Part shown: positions 47,474 to 59,003 of the stretch, piece by piece | Layout: the number at the start of each line of letters is the position of its first letter | How positions within the stretch are numbered: position 1 is the first letter of the stretch | Source of the DNA: Brevipalpus yothersi | Lineage: Eukaryota; Arthropoda; Arachnida; Trombidiformes; Tenuipalpidae | Reading direction: 5' to 3' | NCBI GenBank assembly: GCA_003956705.1 | Contig: QZCP01000445.1 | Coordinates: forward strand, 75,650-139,649 | DNA length: 64,000 bases | Position numbers and translations under genes: made by a program | The notes under the pieces: generated by a model | Seen by the model: only the letters and a program-made list of their open reading frames with translations | The model's database searches: none | Told to the model about the DNA's origin: nothing

Positions 47474-49393
47474 TCAGTTGACCAGAGCTTCCTTATCAAC
47501 GGGAGGTGATGATGAAATGTTACTGCTCTTGAAGTGACATTCGCTACTTTCCTGAGTACCGTTATGATAGTGAACTGAGGCTGTGATGGTCACATCACCG
47601 AAACGAGCGAATGTGCGTGTAGATGCACCCGCAGGACCAGATGATGCTGATACAGATAGGCCGACACGTTGTCCAGAGGTGGATCGTTCCGATTTATCTT
47701 TGTAAGATTTTTGATAAAACGAATAGAACAAGTAGAAGAATAGGATGGCATGGAAAAGATTGAGAAAAATGAAGCTTCGAGGAAAATCACAGTCTTGAAA
47801 TAGAGCTCGAAGTCCATGAGCAAGTGCCAAAGTGAATTGAGTCAATTGAAGTTTGGTTAAATATTTTTTCCACCACAAATATTTTTGCATTTTGGGACCA
47901 AATGCAGCTAGACCATAGTACATGTACATGATTGTGTGGACGCCAGAATTCAGGAATGGAAACCAAGCATTATTTCCTCCAGAAGCAAATTTGATTCCAA
48001 CCCACAAAGTTATTGGAACAACCGAATGATGGAATACGTGTAAAGTTGATATTTGACTATTCTTTTTTCGCAGAACAAAAATTATCTAAAAAATTTAATG
48101 ATCATAATATGAGTGAATCACGTCAAGTTCTTCCAAAACAATTCAATAATAGCTTATTTGACCTTCGACAATCGAGAAACTTTCAACCAGTTACTACAAG
48201 AATACATCGTTACAACTACAACTACTGTATGATCGAATGATAATTTATCATCTTCTACCAATTTCAATTTCAAGATTCGCAAAGACAATGAAAAATTTTG
48301 AGAGGAGTGTGAAATAGCTGAAATTAAAGGACAGATAGTGTCGAAAAAAGCGAGGCTAACGAGGTTCAAGAACTGACGATTGTGTGAGAAATGGAATTAT
48401 GATGAAAAAAGTTATGTCCTCAATGAAATTCAGTACCACTGTATCACATCTATATTTTGATATTCTAATACTTATGTGTCGATAGAGAGTATAGAGAAAA
48501 TCTATAATTAAGTTAATCAAAATTTATAGTTGACTTTATGAGAAGTTGAATTATGAACACTCAATCAGTTCAATGTACAACTGTATGTGTGTAGCGCGTT
48601 AAGATTTTCACATATTTTTGCAGAGGACATTATCACCAATCGAAAGAATTTACTTACCGTATCAATAAATTCCACAAATTTGGTGAGATAAAAATACCAA
48701 CCAATCAGAACCATTCTCATGGCAATTGGATTATCTGAATAATCCACCACTTGACATTGGAAAGAGTATCTACCCCATTCGATGAGCTTACCCATCTAGT
48801 GAGAATTAAGCAAAAACCAAAATATTTGTCACAAAGTTTTCTTGAAGAAAAATTAGAAAATACCACTCTTACCTCGACAAATAACCAGAAAGAAAGAGTG
48901 ACCAGAGTGAAGTTATAGACTATCATAAATTTTCTGAGATCAAAAGGCTCTCGATTTTCCATCCATCGAGGACCAGCAATTTTAACGAAATACAAATATG
49001 CCCCTGTCAAAATGAACGTTGGAATAGGGCTTGACATCAGAGGCCAATCAGCAAGCCTATGATCTGAGAGCGGAAGAATAATCATGATCAGAACGAAACG
49101 AATTCATCGGCACGGGAGAAAATTTTTCACGAAAGTAAGTCTGCCTGATTAGTGGTCTGGAAGCTTTAAGAGTGAAAGTGATTGAATCCATATGAGTTGA
49201 TTTACTTACCACCATTCGCTAGCATTTCGTTGTATGAGTTATAGATTTTGACCACTAAGGATGACCAATCGGTGAAACAGGCCAAGCAAACAAGGAAAGG
49301 AAGAGCTCTCGCAACATAATCCCATCGACGAGAATCTAGAGCAGATTCCATCTCAGGATGATCCTTTTGAAGAACTTTGTTGGTTTTGTCCAT
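47474..49393 (-). CDS. Very-long-chain fatty acid elongase (ELOVL family)
   Basis: Four exons: 49210-49393, 48873-49063, 48658-48795, 47474-48085; 374 residues. Hallmarks: DWPLMSSPIPTF, GPRWMENREPFDLR, FMIVYNF, KFVEFIDT followed by FVLRKKN, the histidine box HVFHH (187-191), NSGVHTIMYMYYGLAAFGP and about seven membrane spans. ELOVLs are the ER condensing enzymes (malonyl-CoA plus acyl-CoA) of fatty-acid elongation. It is most like the ELOVL1/4/7 group. After the core ends near residue 300 there is a 70-residue Ser/Thr-rich tail lacking the KKxx retention signal common in the family. The ATG at 49393 precedes the conserved DKTNK-like N-terminus. Substrate length cannot be predicted. Confidence 0.95.
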
Positions 49394-49735
49394 CACCACG
49401 AGCTCTATCAAGAGCTCGGAAAAGTTTATAAATTTTTGAAAGCACTCGGAAAAGAGAGACAATGAAAAAAATTTTGGCACCAAAAAATTTTAGACGTTAA
49501 CACTTTATGGGTCTTGACACTCAAAAGAGGTTGATTGAATGTGGATGAAAAAAATTGGCTGATCTATCTGAAATTTCACGACATCTCACAATTGTTACGC
49601 TACCATGGACAGGAAAATCCCTGAAAAAGGACGTCGTTTGTGTGTTTCCTTTTCTCGATCGGTTGAGTCCAAAAAGTTTTGAAAAGGAATCAGTCGCTTC
49701 AACAGATAGGCGCCCAAATATCGAAGTGCTCACTT

Positions 49736-49817
<82 letters not shown>

Positions 49818-50523
49818 TTTCCTTCCTTGACTCAACTTCATCGTCTTCAACCTTGTCTCTTCTCGAATAACTAGCCAAAATACCAGAGTTCCGTATCTAG
49901 TCGACCATGAGAATGTTCGAAATGATGAAAGAGAGCGATATGCTGCTGATTAATTATGGCCATTTTCTTTTTGTAAGCCTTTTCTTTTTTTTTCACATCT
50001 TATCTGGACAATGAGAACTCTTGACTCATTTACTTTATTGTCCTTTACATCATTATTGAGACAAAAATTGGCGATAAGGCAGTATCTTATGTCTTAAACT
50101 CAATGATTGTGTGAGCGGCTTAATATTTTGGAGTCATGAAAATTTGTGGTTTTCTATTCAAAGATGCTCCAATCGAAACAATCAGAATAATTCTTTCATT
50201 GAGAATGCAGCTCAACGATTTCAAGGTCCTTGTTTTTTGACTGAGAATGGGAAAAAGTTAGCCACGAGATCTACATATTCAGATGTAAGAGATGTAAACA
50301 ATTTATTCGGGGAAAACCAAACAGAAAAAATGAGTTAGTTACAAAATTTTCGCAGTAGAGAGGATATGATCAACTCTTTCCGGGGAATTTCGGTGATATA
50401 AGCTTAGATAATGGTTCAAAAACCGTTCCTCATCAATGTATGCATGAAGGAGTGCAAATCACGAGGATCTGAGTTACAATGGAGATGAAATTTATCGAAG
50501 AAAATAACAAAAAAAAATAGATC
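49394..50523. other. Intergenic region with long CT microsatellite
   Basis: Holds the (CT)n tract at 49738-49814 and otherwise unique AT-rich DNA. Apparent ORFs across the repeat on either strand are artefacts. Confidence 0.6.
49738..49814. repeat. (CT)n microsatellite
   Basis: Perfect CT dinucleotide run of about 77 bases, the longest simple repeat in the window. Confidence 0.95.
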
Positions 50524-51210
50524 TTAATTTTTGTGAACTACTTGACCTCGACTTATGAGATCAGGAATTTCCACTGCCATCCATGGCCCTAGGCCAAGTG
50601 CCATAGCATGAGCAATGCCAAATTTGGGCACATTTTTGGCCCAAAGTGGCTTAAAATGATCTGAGAGGCAAATTTTTCCACCACGATACATCTTGGCCGT
50701 CTTACCATCCAACTCAGGCAAAGCTAACTCTGGTGAAGTGGTTGGATATGTAACTGGAATATCGAATTCAATTTCGAATTCATATTTCAACAATTCGTGA
50801 ATGTACCAACATTTGCCGAACCATTTCGTTCCATCCTTATTACTTTCCAACCGGAACCAATCATTATCGTTCTCCTTGTTCTGTTGCACATACTGTGGTG
50901 AGTGGACAAACACACATTAGGAAATGAGAGAAGAGAGAAAGTAAGCAAGCAAAATCATGGCAAATGATCAATCTTATCACCGCTCAAAAGTTGTACATTA
51001 TGTTCTCACATCAACTGAACGAACGATAATCGTGGACCATATTGCAACGTGGCCACAAAATAAAACACACACACACTCCCTACGACTTACCTTAATTAAT
51101 GCTTGATATTCTTCTTTCAATCGTTGTGGCCACAATTCCTTATCTCGTGGCCCTGCTTTGGTAGTTAACAGAGGAATACTTGACAAAGATTTTTTGGTTG
51201 CTTCATCCAT
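50524..51210 (-). CDS. UFC1: UFM1-conjugating enzyme 1 (E2)
   Basis: Two exons, 51091-51210 and 50524-50892; 162 residues (human 167). UFC1 signatures: SIPLLTTKAGPRD, WPQRLKEEYQALIKYVQQNK, DWFRLESNKDGTKWFGKCWY, FDIPVTYPTTSPELALPELD and the active site GGKICLSDHF with Cys115, then ALGLGPWMAVEIPDL. It accepts UFM1 from UBA5 and passes it on with UFL1, mainly in ER/ribosome quality control. No changes at key residues. Confidence 0.98.
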
Positions 51211-52076
51211 AATGATAATTGATAATAATACTAATAACTAACTTTCACACACAATTACACCTATCAGACTAATATCATGAATGGAAAACTGAAAAATAAA
51301 CTTATTCCCAATCCAATGCCGCTGATCCAATTACGGGCCTCAAAAATCTCAAAAAATCGAATACTGTAAACGTCACATGCAAGGTTCACCGTTTAATACA
51401 CACATGAATCGTTGAAACGTTCATCATGAATTCATGATGGAATCATGATGATGATATTATCATGATAATTTCAAATCACACACATCATCGACAATGGCGA
51501 CATAAACAAGGATGCGGATTGTGATGATGAGCTGCGTTTTTTTTTATTATTTTCAAAGCAAGCGCTTCTTCAAGTAATGAAAATATTTTCAAACACTGTT
51601 TATGTTTGAATGTGGAAACATTTTATTGTGTGTTTGGTGTATTAATTTTATCAGATTTAATATTTTGATTGGAAAATAAAGAGAGACTAATCATTCCGTG
51701 TGAAGTGATCAACATTTTTTATGTGTACGCTTTGTGTATGTAAATGTGTTTGTGTAGCTTATAATCAAAATTCTGATTAATATATACATGTATATGTGTG
51801 TGTTGTTGTAATAATCTCGATCAAGTGCGTGTTCATCTTCATTGAGAAATACAAAAAGAAGCTTTTGATCATCAATAATCAAGAGCTATCAATATTGTCT
51901 CTTTCTCTTTCTCACACACACATCTTGAAGTGATCAACAGTTTCTGTTTTTCTCTTGGATGATGATTTACTGATACTGTATTCATAGAGATTGATAATAA
52001 TATTAATTTGATTCTTCGTCTTCATCACCCACTTACACACACATAACCCACTGTATTGGTGTACATTTGTATCGAC
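51211..52076. other. Intergenic region, UFC1/TFIIA-gamma
   Basis: 866 bp between divergent genes, AT-rich, with CATGATGATGATATTATCATGAT-type inverted repeats near 51440-51470. It should contain both promoters. No specific element is assigned. Confidence 0.5.
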
Positions 52077-52397
52077 ATGAACTATCAACTGTATCGCAAT
52101 ACCACTCTTGGCCACACACTACAAGAATCTCTCGATGAATTCGTCCAATGTGGGCAAATATCACCACAATTAGCTTTGAAAATTTTATTACAATTTGATC
52201 GAGCTATCAACCATTCATTATCCTCCAAAGTTAGAACTCGTCTCACCTTTAAGGCTGGACATTTGAAAACGTATCGTTTTTGTGACAATGTGTGGACATT
52301 CGTATTGAAAGATGTTGAATTTCGTGAAGCACAAGAGCTTGTGAAAGCAGATAAAGTGAAAATAGTCGCTTGCGATGGTCTCCATGCAAAACAATAA
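52077..52397 (+). CDS. GTF2A2: TFIIA gamma (small) subunit
   Basis: Single exon, 106 residues. Nearly colinear with animal TFIIA-gamma: YQLYRNTTLGHTLQESLDEF, ISPQLALKILLQFDRAIN, TYRFCDNVWTFVLKDVEFRE and DKVKIVACDG. It forms TFIIA with the alpha/beta subunit and stabilises TBP on promoter DNA. The ATG at 52077 matches the usual N-terminus. No anomalies. Confidence 0.98.
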   Translation: MNYQLYRNTTLGHTLQESLDEFVQCGQISPQLALKILLQFDRAINHSLSSKVRTRLTFKAGHLKTYRFCDNVWTFVLKDVEFREAQELVKADKVKIVACDGLHAKQ

Positions 52398-52971
52398 TAA
52401 TCCAGATAAATATTAGAATAGCATTAGGGCTTGTGATTGTTTGTTTTTGTCCTGTCTTCTCTCTACTTTCTCTCTAATCTCTCTTTCTTTATTTCTTCCT
52501 TTCTTTCTCTCTGTTTACAAACATACACACTTACATTTATATATACTACTACTACTATCAACCAAATGTCAACTTGCCTTCCAATTTTCTCCGAGATATA
52601 AAGCCTTCTAATCGTTCTAAAATATTCACTTCATTTTCACCTCTGATCTTCTCAAGTGTCATCTTTCTCCATTTTCTACCACTTCAGCTCTTTCTTCTTT
52701 TCTTCTTCTCCTCACACACACTCTCTCTCTTTATTGCTTCCTTTCTTCTCAATTCTTTCGCCATTTGCTCCTCTCACTGACCATTGGTCCAGGCCATTGA
52801 ATAGGATTGATCCATTCAATTTGGTTGTTACGCGTCTTCAGCCAATCTGGTTCCCAGACATTTTTTCTCAACGTTCTTGGAAGCCTTACTTTCTTCCTTA
52901 CTTCTAATTCTTTATTCATCATTTCAATACATCTGTCTTGTCTTCATAATTTGAAAGAATCATCGTACAGT
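52398..52971. other. Intergenic region, pyrimidine-rich
   Basis: Strongly T/C-rich on the plus strand (many TTTCTT and TCTCTC runs near 52455-52760), probably promoter and leader of HINFP. No coding feature is recognised. Confidence 0.5.
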
Positions 52972-54261
52972 ATGGGACGAAAGAAGAGACCACTGCCTGA
53001 AGTGGACCTTATTTGTGAATGGAATGGCTGCCAGGAACACAAACACTCTAATGTGAACGATTTTTTGACTCATTTACGATCTCATTGTGATCAAGCCATG
53101 AAAGACAGTGAACAGGAAGGTGTTCTTTCCTGTGGCTGGTTCGGATGTGATGAAATCACTTTTGAAAGTAGACGTCAATTACAAGTCCACGTGAGCTTCC
53201 ATGGTTTCCATACTAAATTGATGAGTTTTGGCTATGTAGTGATGAAACAACTGTCAGAGGAACATGGTAAAGATATTTCCTGCACTTTAGATGGTACTAC
53301 AAGAACTCTCTTGCCTCCACTTCCTGATATGTTTGTATGCTGTTGGCGCGATTGCCTCGCCATATTTCATGAGGCGGAAGAGTTCTATCGTCATGTTGAA
53401 AGACATCCTTTCGAAACTGAGACCGAAAATGTTGAGCGTGATACACCAAATCAGAATAGCAAGGGAAAAAAACGATCATTACCAGCATCTGCTACCAGTT
53501 CCTCTGATCAAATCGCCTGCCTTTGGCTCGACTGTACCTTAGGACCAGATTCTAAGTCACATATACGGGATCATCTGAGAAGCCATACCCAAGAGAAAGT
53601 CATTGCATGCCCCAATTGTGGTGCTCTCTTTTCGCATAAGAACAAATTCCGAGATCACTTACTTCGTCAAATGGATGGAAACGATTCAAATCCTTCGATT
53701 GCACTCGAAATCAACGAGGACCAAGAGATTGTGAATGTCAAGATACTTCCAGGGGATAGTACGGTCCAAGCTTATAAATGTGAAGATTGCGAGAAAACCT
53801 TCCTTTCAGCATCCTTATTAAGGGAACACAATCGAAAGCACTATCATTACTATAAGTGTGACATTTGTGGTGCTACTAAACCTTCCGCTTCAAATCTCAG
53901 ACATCATAAAACATATCGTCACAGCGATGAGCGGCCTTACGCTTGTTCAATCTGTGCGGCCAAATTCAAGACACGTTCTGATTTGCGCAAGCATAGCGAA
54001 ATACACAGTGAGGATCCTTTCAAGTGCAACTTGTGCGAATTCGAATGTCGATGCTATCATTCCTTGGCTAACCACACCAAGCAAGCTCATTTCATGTCCA
54101 ATAGTGTTTATGTCTGTCATGAGTGTAAGCATAAATTTACGAGAGGAAATAATCTCACTCGACATCTCACATCTATACACGGCTATAAACTCAAACCTGG
54201 CCAGTCTCGTTTCAATTATGTGCGTGATGACGATGGAGTATATAAATTGAATCAACTCTAA
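52972..54261 (+). CDS. HINFP: Histone H4 transcription factor-like C2H2 zinc-finger protein
   Basis: Single exon, 429 residues from the ATG at 52972 (MGRKKRP), though the frame is open further upstream. About eight to nine C2H2 fingers: divergent N-terminal ones (CEWNGCQE..., CGWFGCDE..., CCWRDCLA..., CLWLDCTL...) and canonical C-terminal ones (CEDCEKTF, CDICGATK, CSICAAKF, CNLCEFEC, CHECKHKF). The C-terminal RHLTSIHGYKLKPGQSRF plus YVRDDDGVYKLNQL closely matches HINFP/MIZF. HINFP activates replication-dependent histone H4 genes at the G1/S transition. A Lys-rich linker (KGKKRS) lies between finger groups and may be a nuclear signal. Confidence 0.92.
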   Translation: MGRKKRPLPEVDLICEWNGCQEHKHSNVNDFLTHLRSHCDQAMKDSEQEGVLSCGWFGCDEITFESRRQLQVHVSFHGFHTKLMSFGYVVMKQLSEEHGKDISCTLDGTTRTLLPPLPDMFVCCWRDCLAIFHEAEEFYRHVERHPFETETENVERDTPNQNSKGKKRSLPASATSSSDQIACLWLDCTLGPDSKSHIRDHLRSHTQEKVIACPNCGALFSHKNKFRDHLLRQMDGNDSNPSIALEINEDQEIVNVKILPGDSTVQAYKCEDCEKTFLSASLLREHNRKHYHYYKCDICGATKPSASNLRHHKTYRHSDERPYACSICAAKFKTRSDLRKHSEIHSEDPFKCNLCEFECRCYHSLANHTKQAHFMSNSVYVCHECKHKFTRGNNLTRHLTSIHGYKLKPGQSRFNYVRDDDGVYKLNQL

Positions 54262-54322
54262 TATTATGAAGAAAAATAGTGACTATTATTGTCTCACATA
54301 GAAAAAAGAGTGTGTATTTACA

Positions 54323-54757
54323 TCATGAACAAATCAAATTTTCTAACAGATCAACCCCTTGATTGGATTTCAGGAGGTAATACACGAATTCTAAATATTT
54401 CTTTGGAACAGCTATGTTATTTGTCCTATTGAAAAAGAGATGGAATATTTCTGAATAAAATTTTTTCAAACACAATTCGATCGATAATAAGAACACTTAC
54501 CCTTCAGATCCATAGAGTATCTCGAGAATTTCTGGATACTCTCGAGCCAACCTCAGGCCACAGCTCATAACTTCCGGTTTGCTGGTAACAAAACCCATGA
54601 TTCCTTTCAATAACTCTCGTGCACTTGGACTCTCTTTGGGTGGATCGTTAATCACAGTCTGATGTCGTCCGAATAGCCACTTTTTCAGAAAAAACCCTTG
54701 ACTTTGATGCACCAAAACTAGGATAAAAAATACACAAAGTAAACTTTGAGCCTTCAT
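54323..54757 (-). CDS. Small secreted protein, 119 aa, unknown
   Basis: Two exons, 54501-54757 and 54323-54425, with a good donor (GTAAGT), an acceptor CAATAG and matching phase. Residues 1-21 are a classic signal peptide (MKAQSLLCVFFILVLVHQSQ). The mature part is about 98 residues, helical-looking, with two cysteines (66 and 118) that could form one disulfide, and no dibasic processing sites. An alternative acceptor (ATTCAG) would give a tail of only eight residues, so the chosen one is preferred. The gene has a TATA box, unlike the housekeeping neighbours, suggesting regulated expression. No family is recognised; a secreted effector, hormone-like or lumenal protein are all possible. Confidence 0.75.
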
Positions 54758-54824
54758 TATTGGACTTGAGTGTTGTTGTTGCTGGCTACTGTCGAATGAG
54801 CTGTGACTTTATTGAGTTTTCACT

Positions 54825-54833
54825 CTTTTTATA
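54825..54833 (-). promoter_or_regulatory. TATA box of the small secreted-protein gene
   Basis: On the minus strand this reads TATAAAAAG, 68 bp upstream of the ATG at 54757, placing the start of transcription near 54800. Position and sequence fit a TATA box; no experiment is implied. Confidence 0.6.
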
Positions 54834-55362
54834 TTGGTTTGAAGTGTTAAGAAAAAAAGATCACATCTTGCCACTCATCTAATTTCTGAGCTGGTTTTCG
54901 AATTATTACAGACCTTGAAGATGCCAACAGCTAACAGTAGAAGAGGATTAAAAAATAAAAACTCAAGGTAATTCGAGAACAGAAAAAAAAAGTTCGATTT
55001 AAAGCGATCATTCTCTTTTCCTCTTGCTTGCACTCAGACAGATTTTCCCCCTTTTCAACCATAATACATAATACATTCTGAAGGAATATTGACCTCCATC
55101 ATTTGCACAGATTTTTCAACCACAAGAATGCTCTTCTATTTCCATGAAGGACACACTTTAAATCAAAATCCTAAAATTTTTACTGAGGAATCAAACTTTT
55201 TTTCGGCCTGAGGCATCTTTCAAATTGACCGGCTTTTTCGATTGATCAAAGTGAATATCCATGGAAACGGTGTTACTGATGATGAAACTTTTTGAACAGC
55301 ATGTGTGTATGATTAATTTTTGTTTTAAATTTTGTTCATTTAAATTGACAATTTATGCGATA
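54834..55362. other. Divergent intergenic region
   Basis: About 530 bp between the TATA box of the secreted-protein gene and RCL1. AT-rich, with in-frame upstream ATGs for RCL1 at 55261 and 55282. Nothing else is recognised. Confidence 0.5.
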
Positions 55363-56584
55363 ATGAGTGACAAAATTTCATCTGATTGTATTTTTGAGGG
55401 TTCCAATTGTTTTCGAATTCGAGTTATACTGTCCATTTTGAGTGGTAAATCAATTGTGATACACAAAATTCGTGTTAAAGATGATGAACCGGGATTGATG
55501 GCATACGAATTATCTTTATTAGAGTTAATTGTCAAGATTACCAATGGAAGTACTTTTGAAGTTGATGAAACTGGTACAAAATTAACATTTCGACCAGGAC
55601 TACTGATTGGTGGATCAGTGGAACATGATTGTGGACTACAGAGAAGTATAACTTACTTTCTGGAGCCTCTACTGTGTTTTGCTCCGTTCTGTAAACAGCC
55701 TCTCAAAGCATATTTAACCGGCATAACAAATGATCAAGTTGATGCCTCAATTGATGCGTTGCGACATTCAACCATTCCTTTATTGACCAAGATACTCTCT
55801 ATCTATGGTAAGTTTGATTCACTTGGTTCGACTTTTGATCTATTTCCGTTCAATTGCTCACTTTTTTCATCAATTTTCAGATAAAAATGATATCGAATTG
55901 AAAGTCATATCTCGTGGTATGCCACCGAATGGAGGTGGACAAGTTTTATTCAAATGTCCTATTCGAAATACTATCAAACCTATTCAGCTGTTGAAAAGTG
56001 AAAAAATAAAGCGTATCAGAGGTACTGCAATCGCCACTCGAGTTTCTCCTAGCATTGCGAATCGAATGATAGACAAAGCGAAAGGTTTATTACTTCAATT
56101 TGTTCCTGATGTATACATTTATAGTGATCATTTGAAGGGAAAAAATAGTGGAAAATCTCCCGGTTTTGGACTCTCCCTTGTTGCTGAAACAATTGATGGA
56201 ACTTTTCTCACTGGTGAAGCCTACTCTAATCCATCTGGTAGTGATAAAGGCCCATCGCTTCCAGAAGATGTTGCTCAAGAAGCTGTTTTCGATTTATTCG
56301 AAGAGATTTATCGAGGTGGTTGTGCTGATTCACTCAATCAAGCGATTGTGTGCCTCTACATGGCTCTCGGACAAGCTGATATATCAAAAGTCGTTTTCGG
56401 ACCACTCTCACCTTACACAATCCAATTGTTGAAACATATGAAACAAATATTGCAAATCACTTTCAAATTGGAAGTTGAAAGTGATTTGGATGATGGAGAG
56501 CAACAATTAAGAAAAGGATCAGAAAAGATAATAGCAACATGTGTAGGAATTGGTTATTCTAATTTGAGCAAAATCATATTGTAA
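55363..56584 (+). CDS. RCL1: RNA 3'-terminal phosphate cyclase-like protein
   Basis: Two exons, 55363-55807 and 55881-56584, phase-1 junction; 382 residues (human 373). RCL1 blocks: GLLIGGSVEHDCGLQRSI, GITNDQVDASIDALR, SRGMPPNGGGQVLFKCP, KSEKIKRIRGTAIATRVSPS, KGKNSGKSPGFGLSLVAET, EEIYRGGCADS and CVGIGYSNLSK. RCL1 is an essential 18S rRNA processing factor that acts with BMS1 in the small-subunit processome; it lacks the cyclase catalytic His of the RtcA branch. The ATG at 55363 is chosen by comparison with the family. In-frame ATGs at 55261 and 55282 would add a hydrophobic 30-residue leader not seen in relatives. Confidence 0.96.
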
Positions 56585-58001
56585 AATAATCGAAAAATAC
56601 ATTAAATTTTACTTATTCTTCGGATCTTTCAAGGTACGAAAGTCTCAGGTCTTTCTAGATTTTTCTTCCCTTCTGTTCAATGTATTGAAAAACTTCCGTT
56701 CTATACCGAACCAACTTTTGCTCTTCTTTATCACACCAGTTTTCATGAACTTTTGCTTCCATAATCTTTCACCACTCTTTGGACAAGTTCAAAGAATTTC
56801 TCTTCCTCTTCATCCTCGAACTTATCCACTCTGCTCTTTTCTTCACGAAAAAGTTCTCCGTTGTTATCATTGGATATCTTCTTTTCAGAATGATTTAGAT
56901 GAAAATTTTGGTTACTGAAGAAAAATCTTTGGCTATAAGCTGCGTCTTCCCAGGAAGAGAAAATGTATGCATATACATCATAAACAATTTAGGATTTTTG
57001 TATCTGGTCTCAATTTGAATGGAAGCTTCTCATTTTTCTCGCGGTTAAAACAGTTATTCACACTCTTATCTCTCACAAAATTTTCCTTTTTTCCCCCAGT
57101 CTGATAGATGTTGATGGAACACGAGTGTATGTGTGAGTATTCGTTGATGTCAATAAATTCTGAGATAGATTTATTTATCAACATCGTCAATCATTCAGAC
57201 TTCCAAGTGTGAGGTTCTCAGCAGGAAGCACATGTGGAGCTTCATCGAAGAGAGGAAGATCTTTGCTCTTCTGATCGAGAAAAAAAATTTTCTACTTTCA
57301 ACTTCCCTGAACATGTATTAGCATTTCATGAGTATAGTACAGGTTGAAGCGGATGGAGAAAAAAATCTACATATTTTCTCTCAATCAAATGGATGGATGA
57401 ATGAATGAATCAGATGAAAATCAAGTACTCTTACGCGTAAGTTCGCAATCTTGCAAATTGATCAAGCCGAAAGTGGATGAAGAATATTCTCACACACAAA
57501 AACGACGTTAAAAGTCTTCTGTAATAAAAGCCCATTTGACACTTGTTAGGCTATCTTTTGGAAGTCGATAGTATACACACTTTCTGGATGCTCCTAAAAT
57601 TGTTGCCATCAAGACAGGAAGCAGTGAATTTAATCAATTCAAATCTCAATATGCTCAGATGTATACTTTATTGTTATTCAGATCAACTGCTGCTTTCGTA
57701 TGCTTTCGATTCTATTTTTAGTTACTTACGTACTTTTTTTTCATGACAAATGTACAGAGACAGTTCTGAAAAGTCAGATAAAGATGCTTGCGTAGACGAT
57801 TTTTGCTTTCACTAGAGAATTACAAGAAAGAGAGAGAAAAGTCTTCTCTTTGACAAGAAGTGAGAAAATTTCTTTCGCTCTTGCCAATTAGACGATTGAT
57901 CATTGATCATTCTAGGTGGATGAAATAGATTGGATCAATTTTGTTGCTATCTGTTTATCTTATAGGAAGAAACACTTGCTTTATCACAAGCTTTGATGAA
58001 A

Positions 58002-58002
<1 letters not shown>

Positions 58003-58047
<45 letters not shown>
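58003..58047. repeat. (CT)n microsatellite
   Basis: Perfect CT run of about 45 bases. Confidence 0.95.
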
Positions 58048-58049
<2 letters not shown>

Positions 58050-58524
58050 CTCATTTGAGTATAGAAAAGAAGAGAAAAACCATTGAGAAGACCAGTAAAA
58101 TTGATACAGATGTCGTAATACACGATAATATTTTTGATTTTTTTCTCTCAAAGATAGATGGGGAACAAATATTCAGGGCTCAATGTGGGTAGGACGAATT
58201 GATCCAGACACAATTCTGGGAGATCATCAATTTGATGAGAAAGAAAAAAAGGGGAACAAAATGACATCTCAAGAAAATACAAGATAAATCTATCATGTGA
58301 ACACACATATGGAGAGAAAGAGAGAGAAAATCATTAAGTTCGATGCTCATGGTAACGTAATACATGTTTGTGAAGCTAATTTTCTAAGCTAATCACTCTC
58401 TCGATTGGCTGTAATGCTCATAGGCTTCCTAACCTTCAACTCCTCAACTTATTCTGTCCTACTAATATTTCATATCTAGTACGGATCCAGCCCCCTCAGT
58501 CACAATACAGTTCTATATATCTTT

Positions 58525-58528
58525 TCTC

Positions 58529-58563
<35 letters not shown>

Positions 58564-58820
58564 CTTTGTCTCTCTCTCTCTCTTTCTCTTTCTCTATGAG
58601 TCTTTCTCTCGCCCCTTCTTTTCCCAAAGAAAACTTTTCTTTTCACTTTCCTCCCCCATCCATCTTCTCTCTCTTTCAGAGTTTCTCACTTACATATACA
58701 ATATTCCTCTGAACATCTTACTTTCGCTCTCTCTCTCTCGTCTATGTTCTCTCTCTCTCTTTTTCCTATGTACTCTCAGGGAGAAAAATTTGCTCTCTCT
58801 CTCTTTTTCATGTGCTCTCT
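58525..58820. repeat. CT-rich simple-sequence region
   Basis: Interrupted runs of CTCTCT and CTTTCTTT over about 300 bp directly upstream of the DH44 precursor. May be transcribed leader or GAGA-factor-type promoter sequence (GAGAG on the minus strand); this role is inference. Confidence 0.7.
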
Positions 58821-59003
58821 ATCTTGCTGCTATCTCTTTTTGCCTGCTTAGTATTAAGCATTTTTGGCCTCGATTGGCTTACACAAAAATAATATTGATC
58901 ATGCATAGTCTATTTTAGAAAGAAAAATTTATCTTCTACTGTTGCGATAGAGAGAGAGAGAAAAAAAGTTCTCCACTCTAAAATATACATCTTCCCAAAG
59001 AAG

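Larger units (their letters stand above)
56585..59003. other. Gene-poor, pyrimidine-rich region
   Basis: No coding gene is supported on either strand. It contains a CT microsatellite (58003-58047) and a long CT-dominated stretch (about 58525-58820) just ahead of the DH44 gene, whose promoter and leader it probably includes. Confidence 0.5.

Noticed and set aside
49521..49870. ORFs on both strands over the long CT tract (Glu-Arg or Leu-Ser repeats)
   Set aside because: Any dinucleotide repeat is open in several frames; no other coding evidence.
55261..55362. Upstream in-frame ATGs of RCL1
   Set aside because: They add a Cys/Phe-rich hydrophobic leader absent from RCL1 relatives.
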